Source of the DNA: a virus
DNA: 23,909 nucleotides
Reading direction: 5' to 3' (one strand)
IMG/VR virus record: IMGVR_UViG_3300036785_000173
Span: 1-23,909 of that record
Positions 19,310-23,909 of the stretch are shown here, one piece after another. The position numbers were made by a program, and so were the translations under genes. The notes below the pieces were generated by a model. That model ran no database searches. It was not told the origin of the DNA and saw nothing but the letters and a program-made list of their open reading frames with translations. Position 1 is the first letter of the stretch. The number at the start of each line of letters is the position of its first letter.

Positions 19310-20176
19310 ATGAGCGAACCGCATGACGCTCCCGAGAATGACGCCCCGGAAGAGGGTGAAGAGCAGCAGCCGGACGAACAGCAAGGCGGCGAAGCCGAAA
19401 GCGGCGACGAAGGCGATGGCGATGAGCCGCCAGCGCGGGCGGCGAAACCCGAGGATTGGGAGAAACGCGCCCATAACCACGCCGGCCAAGCAGCCCGTGA
19501 ACGGTCGAAACGGCAGGCCGCGGAACGGCGGGCGCAGGAACTGGAAGGCCGCCTCGAAAGGCTCGAAAAGCAAGGCGGCGGCTCGGCGGAAGACGAACTG
19601 CTGGCGACGATCGCCGGCCTGCGGGAAGACGATGACGATCCGATGGGCGACATCGCCCGGGTGAAACAGGCGCTGCGGATCTTCCGCAGCCGCCAGGTGG
19701 CTGAAACCGAGGAAACCAGCCGCGCCGGCGCCGTCGAGCGGCAGATCAATGGCCTGAAGTCGGCGATGGCCGATTGCGAGGCCGATTTCGTGATCGAGCA
19801 TCCCGATTACATGGCCGCGGCAAAGCACTACCGTGACGCGCGGGTGGAGGAACTGAAGGACGCCGGCTACGCCGGCCACAACCTCGATCGCAAGCTGGCC
19901 GACGATCTGTTCGGCGTCGTGCGCATGTCGCTAGAGGCCGGCTTGGACCCCGCCGAGCGGGTCTATGCGCTGGCGCAGAAGCGCGGCTTCAAGGTCGGGC
20001 AGAAGCAGGCCGACCAGAAGCTGAACGCGCTCGATCGGGCGGGCGCCAGCGGCGTGCGGGCGAACGGGCGCACGCCGGCAGGGGTGCTTAGCTGGGGTGA
20101 TGTCGCCAAGCTCGACGGGGCGGCCCGCGACAAGGCGTGGGCCAAGCTGCGCGAGCGTGAACGGAGGACGCATTAG
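19310..20176 (+). CDS. Probable scaffolding protein, 288 aa
   Basis: The first 50 residues are strongly acidic (APEEGEEQQPDEQQGGEAES, GDEGDGDEPP). Next comes a coiled-coil segment, about 60-90 (AARERSKRQAAERRAQELEG, RLERLEKQ), then a helical middle and a basic C-terminus (KAWAKLRERERRTH). An acidic disordered start, coiled coil and basic end, placed between portal and capsid genes, are the usual features of head scaffolding proteins, which bind the coat protein by the basic end. Sequence identity to a named family is not recognised. AAAGG lies eight bases before the ATG. Confidence 0.8.
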   Translation: MSEPHDAPENDAPEEGEEQQPDEQQGGEAESGDEGDGDEPPARAAKPEDWEKRAHNHAGQAARERSKRQAAERRAQELEGRLERLEKQGGGSAEDELLATIAGLREDDDDPMGDIARVKQALRIFRSRQVAETEETSRAGAVERQINGLKSAMADCEADFVIEHPDYMAAAKHYRDARVEELKDAGYAGHNLDRKLADDLFGVVRMSLEAGLDPAERVYALAQKRGFKVGQKQADQKLNALDRAGASGVRANGRTPAGVLSWGDVAKLDGAARDKAWAKLRERERRTH

Positions 20177-20178
20177 AT

Positions 20179-20379
20179 ATGGCCAAGCTGAGTTCGAAGG
20201 CGCGCAAGTCGCTGCCGAAGTCGTCGTTCGCCGGGCCGGGTAGATCCTATCCCGTGCCGGACAAGAGCCATGCCGCCAACGCCAAGGCGCGGGCGACGCA
20301 GCAGGTGAACAAGGGCAAGCTCAGCCCGTCCGTCGCCGCCGGGATCAAGGCCCGCGCGAACCGCGTGCTGCGGTCTTAA
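20179..20379 (+). CDS. DUF6582-like small protein, 66 aa
   Basis: The protein reads MAKLSSKARKSLPKSSFAGP, then GRSYPVPDKSHAANAKARAT and AGIKARANRVL. The pattern LPxSxFAxPGRxYPxxDKxHAxNAxAR is that of DUF6582, a small basic family I know from phages, of unknown function. It starts two bases after the scaffold stop and is followed by a terminator, so it ends this transcription unit. Confidence 0.85.
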   Translation: MAKLSSKARKSLPKSSFAGPGRSYPVPDKSHAANAKARATQQVNKGKLSPSVAAGIKARANRVLRS

Positions 20380-20387
20380 AAAGGGCA

Positions 20388-20415
20388 GCCGCCCCCACGC
20401 TAAGGTGGGAGCGGC
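20388..20415. terminator. Terminator between convergent units
   Basis: GCCGC-C-CCCAC (20388-20398) pairs with GTGGG-A-GCGGC (20405-20415), one mismatch, loop GCTAAG. On the minus strand TGCCC then TTTTT follow, a good terminator for the 62-residue gene. On the plus strand CCCGTCTTT follows, a weaker one. It probably serves both directions. Confidence 0.8.
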
Positions 20416-20433
20416 CCCGTCTTTACGATGTCA

Positions 20434-20622
20434 CTAGCGCATCATCCTGCGGATATCCTGCAGCACGGCCTGCACGATCGCGGCTTCGATCGGATCGGCG
20501 CCCTTGAGCCGGGGCTTCACCTTCTCCACCACCGCCTGCAGCGTCGTGTTCCACGCCTTGTCGCGCTTGCGCTTCGCCGCCAGTGAGGTCGCCTCTTTGC
20601 TGGTGAGCTTCAGGGTCGGCAT
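20434..20622 (-). CDS. Hypothetical basic protein, 62 aa
   Basis: The protein starts MPTLKLTSKEATSLAAKRKR and is helical (NTTLQAVVEKVKPRLKG, IEAAIVQAVLQDIRRMMR). I chose ATG at 20622, directly after the stop of the 96-residue gene, because longer frames would overlap it. It lies convergent to the structural operon with a terminator between them. The family is not recognised; the basic helices suggest nucleic-acid contact, an inference only. Confidence 0.65.
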   Translation of the reverse strand: MPTLKLTSKEATSLAAKRKRDKAWNTTLQAVVEKVKPRLKGADPIEAAIVQAVLQDIRRMMR

Positions 20623-20623
20623 T

Positions 20624-20914
20624 TTAGCGCTTCCCCTTCGGAAACCGCAGGGTGCGGTTCTCAAGCTTCGTGATCTTGGCTTCGTGGTTGTCGCCGTAGA
20701 TGCAGGCGGCGTCCCACGTCACCTTGTCGTGGCCGGTCACGTCGTACACGTCCACCGACACGTCCTTACCGCTGAGATCAAACAGGCTCTTCCAATCAGC
20801 GTAGAAGATCCCGACCGCACGCTTGGCAACGTCGTCAGGGTCTTTACCCCTGGCCCAACTGCCGCCACCCATGTTGTTTGTGATCAAAGCGAAGTAATCA
20901 CGAGGTTCACTCAT
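20624..20914 (-). CDS. Hypothetical accessory protein, 96 aa
   Basis: The protein starts MSEPRDYFALITNNMGGGSW and contains KRAVGIFYADWKSLFDLSGK, VDVYDVTGHDKVTWDAACIY, then EAKITKLENRTLRF. It looks like a mixed alpha/beta small protein; no family is named. The ATG at 20914 follows AGGACAGACACAC, the same leader as the accessory genes at 13278-15542. A near-consensus promoter lies about 60 bases upstream. With the 62-residue gene it forms a two-gene unit inserted between scaffold and capsid genes on the opposite strand. Confidence 0.72.
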   Translation of the reverse strand: MSEPRDYFALITNNMGGGSWARGKDPDDVAKRAVGIFYADWKSLFDLSGKDVSVDVYDVTGHDKVTWDAACIYGDNHEAKITKLENRTLRFPKGKR

Positions 20915-20916
20915 GT

Positions 20917-20927
20917 GTGTCTGTCCT
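20917..20927 (-). promoter_or_regulatory. Shared leader AGGACAGACAC, copy 6
   Basis: On the minus strand AGGACAGACACAC precedes the ATG at 20914. It is about 5.4 kb from the other copies. Confidence 0.8.
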
Positions 20928-20970
20928 ATTCTATTGTCAAAGACCCGGGCGAGATTGTTCCCGACCGTGA

Positions 20971-21006
20971 GACTATTATAGCACACTGTTGAAAATAGTC
21001 AACTAT
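20971..21006 (-). promoter_or_regulatory. Sigma-70-type promoter overlaid by inverted repeats
   Basis: On the minus strand TTGACT (21002-20997) and TATAAT (20980-20975) are spaced by 16 bases, a near-consensus housekeeping promoter. GACTAT (20971-20976) and ATAGTC (20995-21000) form a dyad across it, and ATAGTCAACTAT (20995-21006) is a second dyad over the -35. This suggests tight repression by a DNA-binding protein. It would start transcription near 20968 for the 96- and 62-residue genes. Confidence 0.8.
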
Positions 21007-21053
21007 GCTTGTTTTCATCGAAAAACGATAAAGACCGCCGCCGGGCAAGAAAA

Positions 21054-21080
21054 AGCCCCGACGCACGCGGCGCCGGGGCT
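21054..21080 (-). terminator. Minus-strand terminator hairpin
   Basis: AGCCCCG (21054-21060) pairs with CGGGGCT (21074-21080), extended by CGC/GCG inside. On the minus strand the stem is followed by TTTTTCTTG. No gene is seen just upstream on that strand, so it may stop antisense transcripts from the capsid side before they reach the promoter at 20971-21006. Confidence 0.75.
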
Positions 21081-21107
21081 GAAAGGTGGTCCGGGCTCTG
21101 AAGAGAC

Positions 21108-21116
21108 AGGACAGAC
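21108..21116 (+). repeat. Orphan copy of AGGACAGAC on the plus strand
   Basis: AGGACAGACGCGG occurs on the opposite strand from the six gene leaders and has no start codon at the expected distance. It may be a relic of a lost cassette. Confidence 0.45.
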
Positions 21117-21221
21117 GCGGCGGATATAGCGATTGCAGGCCGATAATGCTATAGCTGGCGGCGCGACCCGGTCGGTACGTTAGCCCCCTAACGCGCTCAT
21201 AGGCGTCACACAGCCCCGAAG

Positions 21222-21253
21222 ACGCCCCGGCCCGTAAACACAGGCCGGGGCGT
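21222..21253 (+). terminator. Plus-strand terminator before the capsid gene
   Basis: A perfect 11-bp stem, ACGCCCCGGCC (21222-21232) with GGCCGGGGCGT (21243-21253), has a 10-base loop and is followed by TCTTTCGTTT. It separates the capsid gene from upstream transcription. TTGACG at 21269-21274 could be a -35 for the capsid gene, but no clear -10 follows. Confidence 0.8.
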
Positions 21254-21367
21254 TCTTTCGTTTACGGCTTGACGCCGTCCCTGAACGCTTTCCCTAGCTC
21301 CGAACTGCGGCTTAGCCGCGCCGGCTTGTCCACGTCACGGGCTGTTCCGCCGCCGGAGGCGAAAATC

Positions 21368-21417
21368 CGGCTCCGGGAGCCGCCACGTCAGGGCGGTGAA
21401 GCTTAAACACCTTCACC
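21368..21417 (+). promoter_or_regulatory. Leader with two hairpins before the capsid gene
   Basis: CGGCTCC-G-GGAGCCG lies at 21368-21382. GGTGAAG (21395-21401) pairs with CTTCACC (21411-21417) around nine bases. The second stem ends just before the ribosome site AAAGG (21421-21425) of the capsid gene. It may stabilise the transcript or tune translation. Confidence 0.5.
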
Positions 21418-21432
21418 ATAAAGGCCCATACT

Positions 21433-22506
21433 ATGGCCGGCACAGTCTATGGCGTGAACGCGCCAGAAGCCGTCAAGCTTTGGCGATCGCAACTGGCTCG
21501 CGAAGCCTTGAAGGCGACCTGGGTGCAGAAGTTCATCGGCGACACGTCCGATGACATCATCCAGACCTTCGCTGAAACCGGGAAGTCGGACGGCGACCGG
21601 GTGACGGTCACCCTGCGCATGCAGTTGACCGGCGACGGCGTGTCCGGCGACGGCACCCTGGAAGGCAATGAAGAGCCGCTGACCACCTACACCGACAACC
21701 TGATCATCGATCAGCTTCGCCATGCTGTGCGCAGCGGCGGCAAGATGACCGAACAGCGCATCCCGTGGGAGATCCGCGAGGAAGCCATGCTCGGGCTGAA
21801 GGACTGGTGGGCGCAACGCATCGACACGGCGACGTTCAATCAGATGTGCGGCTACACGCCGGTCACCGACCCGAAATTCACCGGCATGAACGCGATCAAT
21901 GGGCCGGACGCCAACCACATCACCCGCCCGAACGCCAAGGCGTCGGATCAGGCGCTGGCCGCGGGCGACGAAATGAGCCTCGCGCTGATCGACAAGATGG
22001 TGGAGAGCGCCAAGCTCGGGTCCACCACGGCCACGGGGCCGGTGATCCGCCCGGTCAACGTCAACGGCGAAGATCGTTACGTCGTGGTGATGCACACCCG
22101 GCAGGTGACGCAGCTTCGCAATCAGGCGGTCGGGCTCGGAACTTGGATCGACATCCAGAAGGCCGCGATGACCGGCGACGGGTCGGCCAAGAACCCGATC
22201 CTGACCGGCTCGCTCGGGGTCTACAACGGCGCCGTCCTGCACGAAAGCACCCGCATCACCAACGGCGTTGACAGCGGCGCCGGCACGCCGGTGCTCACCG
22301 CCCGCCGTTGCGTCCTGCTCGGCGCGCAGGCCGGGGCGATCGGCTTTGGCAAGGGGCAGTCGTTCAAGTCCTTCGATTGGAATGAAGAACTGTTTGACTA
22401 CGGCAACCAGCTTGGCGTCGAAGCCGGGCTGATCCACGGGGTGAAGAAGCTCCGGTTCAACGCGCAGGACTTCGGCGTGATCGTCGGGTCCACCTTCACG
22501 AATTAG
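21433..22506 (+). CDS. Major capsid protein, N4-gp56 family, 357 aa
   Basis: This builds the icosahedral shell. The N-terminus KLWRSQLAREALKATWVQKF, then GDRVTVTLRMQLTGDGVSGD, GTLEGNEEPLTTY and LIIDQLRHAVRSGGKMTEQR is characteristic of the N4-gp56-type coat family, with later RYVVVMHTRQVTQLRNQA and an ending DFGVIVGSTFTN. The length of 357 is close to the family average. AAAGG lies eight bases before the ATG. It is insulated from the upstream operon by a terminator, which fits the need for many copies. Confidence 0.93.
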   Translation: MAGTVYGVNAPEAVKLWRSQLAREALKATWVQKFIGDTSDDIIQTFAETGKSDGDRVTVTLRMQLTGDGVSGDGTLEGNEEPLTTYTDNLIIDQLRHAVRSGGKMTEQRIPWEIREEAMLGLKDWWAQRIDTATFNQMCGYTPVTDPKFTGMNAINGPDANHITRPNAKASDQALAAGDEMSLALIDKMVESAKLGSTTATGPVIRPVNVNGEDRYVVVMHTRQVTQLRNQAVGLGTWIDIQKAAMTGDGSAKNPILTGSLGVYNGAVLHESTRITNGVDSGAGTPVLTARRCVLLGAQAGAIGFGKGQSFKSFDWNEELFDYGNQLGVEAGLIHGVKKLRFNAQDFGVIVGSTFTN

Positions 22507-22517
22507 GAGGCCGCGAC

Positions 22518-22895
22518 ATGGCCACTGGCGGACGCAAAAGCCAACTGCAGGTGATCCACGAGATTTCGCAGGCGTTCGGGCCGAACACGCCCGCGTCCGG
22601 CGTGCTCGGGGTGCTGCCGGCGGGCGCCGTGCTGCTCACCGCGCACGTTGTCGCCGCGGTCGGGTTCAACTCGACCACCAACACGATCGCGCTCGGCAAC
22701 GTCGCCGGCGGGGCGCAGTTCCTGGCCGCGACCGACCTGAAGACCGTCGCGCGCACCGACACCCCTGTGCCGATCGCCAACCAGGGGCCGCTGGCGGCGG
22801 ATACGCCGGTCTATTGGACGCTGGCGCTGACCGGCGCGGCGCCTACGGCTGGGCAGGCGGTGGCGTTCATCGATTACCTGCCGGGCGTCGGCTAG
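22518..22895 (+). CDS. Small head protein, possible decoration protein, 125 aa
   Basis: The protein begins MATGGRKSQLQVIHEISQAF and is rich in beta strands, Ala, Gly and Val (AVLLTAHVVAAVGFNSTTNT, VYWTLALTGAAPTAGQAVAF). It has an immunoglobulin-like or jelly-roll-like feel with few charged residues. Its place directly after the capsid gene, with strong AGGAGG before its ATG, suggests a highly made virion protein such as a head decoration or fibre protein. The family is not recognised, so the role is inferred from position. Confidence 0.7.
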   Translation: MATGGRKSQLQVIHEISQAFGPNTPASGVLGVLPAGAVLLTAHVVAAVGFNSTTNTIALGNVAGGAQFLAATDLKTVARTDTPVPIANQGPLAADTPVYWTLALTGAAPTAGQAVAFIDYLPGVG

Positions 22896-22913
22896 GGGGC
22901 GGGCGCGTGGCGC

Positions 22914-23555
22914 ATGGCGACCCTGGCGGATCTGAAGCAGCGTATCCTTGACGAAACCACGCGCGACGATCTCGCCGACGATCTCGCCAACGCCCTGAAC
23001 GGGGTCATTCAGCGGTCGATCGACCAGTACGAAAACGAGGCGTGGTGGTTCAACGAAGTCCGCCTGGTGATCCCTTGCGTGATCGGCAACGCCTATGTGG
23101 CGATCCCGCCGGCGGTGATCAGGATCGACACGGTGCGGATCATCATCGGCGGCGTGCGCTACCCGCTGCGGCTGCTGCCCTGGGATCGCATCGAAGAGTT
23201 CTACTCCGTGCCGCAGGTTGGCCAGCCGACTGACTTCGCGCAGGTGGTCGATAACCTCTACCTGTGGCCGACCCCGAACCAAACCTATCCGCTGATTTGG
23301 GAGACGATCAGTCAGGTGACGCCGGTGCTCGATTTCACCATGGCGCCGGCGACACAGTCGAACCGCTGGACGAACGAAGGTCAGGATCTGATCACCGCGC
23401 AGTGCAAGATCCGGCTCTACCGCGATTTCCTCGCCGCCAACGCCCAAGATCCCCGCATCGGACAGGCGCTCGCGCAGGAAGCTGACGCTTACGCCAACCT
23501 GCGCGCTCAGTCGAACCGCCGCATGTCGAGCGGCAAGGTGGCGGCGGGATGGTGA
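22914..23555 (+). CDS. Head-tail adaptor protein, SU10/P22 gp4-like, 213 aa
   Basis: The N-terminus MATLADLKQRILDETTRDDL, followed by VIQRSIDQYENEAWWFNEVR, the middle PLRLLPWDRIEEFYS and the C-terminal helices DLITAQCKIRLYRDFL are typical of the adaptor family that sits under the portal ring in SU10 and P22-like phages. It joins the portal to the tail. The length fits. ATG at 22914 follows GGGGGCGGG. The order capsid, small head protein, adaptor is usual for this group. Its stop overlaps the next ATG. Confidence 0.85.
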   Translation: MATLADLKQRILDETTRDDLADDLANALNGVIQRSIDQYENEAWWFNEVRLVIPCVIGNAYVAIPPAVIRIDTVRIIIGGVRYPLRLLPWDRIEEFYSVPQVGQPTDFAQVVDNLYLWPTPNQTYPLIWETISQVTPVLDFTMAPATQSNRWTNEGQDLITAQCKIRLYRDFLAANAQDPRIGQALAQEADAYANLRAQSNRRMSSGKVAAGW

Positions 23556-23815
23556 ACCCCAACCGGATCGCTTCGACGCAGGCGCTGGTGGAGGCCGGCG
23601 CGCCGACCTGGGCGCAGCGGCTGGCCTTGCGGCTGCCGGAAATGTTCAAGCTGAAGCACCCGCTTGAGCCGGTGGAGATCTGGCAAGGCGCCAAGGCCAA
23701 CCTGCCGCCCGCCGCCAACTGGATCGGTTGCATGGCCGTGGTCACCGACCAGAACTGTCTGGTGGTGTCAGACGGGACGCATTGGTTGAAGGTGGCGTTC
23801 GGGGGGCCGGTCTAG
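23549..23815 (+). CDS. Hypothetical virion-module protein, 88 aa
   Basis: The protein reads MVNPNRIASTQALVEAGAPT, then EMFKLKHPLEPVEIWQGAKA and NWIGCMAVVTDQNCLVVSDG, THWLKV. The CMAVVTDxNxLVVSDGTHW pattern resembles small phage proteins with a short beta module often placed before tail-fibre genes. The ATG overlaps the adaptor stop, and its own stop is followed directly by the next ATG. Function unknown. Confidence 0.75.
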   Translation: MVNPNRIASTQALVEAGAPTWAQRLALRLPEMFKLKHPLEPVEIWQGAKANLPPAANWIGCMAVVTDQNCLVVSDGTHWLKVAFGGPV

Positions 23816-23909
23816 ATGCCCTCCTCCTACACCCTGTCCCTGCGCTTTACGCTGCAGGCTACCGGCGAGAACAACAACACCTGGGGCGTGATCCTCAACA
23901 CCGGGGTCT
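23816..23909 (+). CDS. Tail-fibre-like protein, N-terminal 31 residues
   Basis: The gene starts directly after the previous TAG and runs off the right edge. The visible part is MPSSYTLSLRFTLQATGENN, then NTWGVILNTGV. The pattern LxLQATGENxNTWGxxLN is common at the N-terminus of phage tail-fibre or tail-spike proteins, where it anchors the fibre to the tail. Receptor binding is therefore likely, but most of the gene is outside the window. Confidence 0.75.
   Translation, partial: MPSSYTLSLRFTLQATGENNNTWGVILNTGV

Noticed and set aside
17060-19879. A 939-codon open frame on the minus strand opposite portal and scaffold
   Set aside because: It mirrors the portal gene codons, is rich in Arg, His and Leu as is usual for antisense frames in GC-rich DNA, and has no domain. 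The plus-strand portal is certain.
21403-22437. A 344-codon minus-strand frame opposite the capsid gene
   Set aside because: The plus strand encodes a clear N4-gp56 capsid protein; this frame has no recognisable domain.
22503-23447. A 314-codon minus-strand frame opposite the small head protein and adaptor
   Set aside because: It is a shadow of two genes with clear starts and expected order.

Overview
The window is a 23.9 kb piece of a temperate tailed-phage (or prophage) genome. The host is most likely an alphaproteobacterium. The evidence is high GC content, a GcrA-family regulator (a family I know only from alphaproteobacteria and their phages), an S24-fold repressor of the rhizobial/sphingomonad kind, and the complete absence of GANTC, the site methylated by CcrM in these bacteria. 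No integrase, tRNA, rRNA or CRISPR array is visible. Both ends cut through genes.

Layout. (1) 1-3549, minus strand: a tightly overlapping operon that begins with a CI-like repressor and runs through small proteins, a single-pass membrane peptide and a 5-methylcytosine DNA methyltransferase. (2) 3550-3682: the divergent operator region. (3) 3683-9996, plus strand: a Cro/YdaS-like protein, a RuvC-like resolvase, small proteins, a probable single-strand DNA-binding protein followed by a strong terminator, a PrimPol-RepA-like replication protein, a heavily structured non-coding stretch (possible origin), two small proteins, a GcrA-like regulator and a Gly-rich protein. (4) 10012-12147: small and large terminase subunits. 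(5) 12133-15542, minus strand: a block of about ten small accessory genes with recurrent leaders, terminators and duplicated intergenic spacers. (6) 15543-16186: non-coding DNA. (7) 16187-20379, plus strand: small genes, P22-type portal, scaffold-like protein and a DUF6582-like protein. (8) 20434-20914, minus strand: a two-gene accessory unit with its own near-consensus promoter. (9) 21433-23909, plus strand: N4-gp56-type major capsid protein, a small head protein, an SU10/P22 gp4-type adaptor, a small protein and the start of a tail-fibre-like gene. The portal, capsid and adaptor set suggests a podovirus-like head.

How it works together (inference). Repressor and Cro-like protein decide lysogeny. 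The methyltransferase lies downstream of the repressor and may be made in the lysogen. PrimPol-RepA, the SSB candidate and RuvC copy and resolve DNA. GcrA sits directly before the terminase genes and could switch on late transcription. The two minus-strand blocks interrupt the morphogenesis genes and share one leader sequence, AGGACAGACAC, next to their start codons, so they look like co-regulated accessory (moron-like) cassettes.

Most notable points: no GANTC site found in 23.9 kb although roughly 80 are expected; a methyltransferase gene whose 3' half appears to encode recognisable protein in two frames; duplicated intergenic modules separating accessory genes; a 28-bp perfect palindrome; and small membrane-protein genes of 36 and 59 codons.
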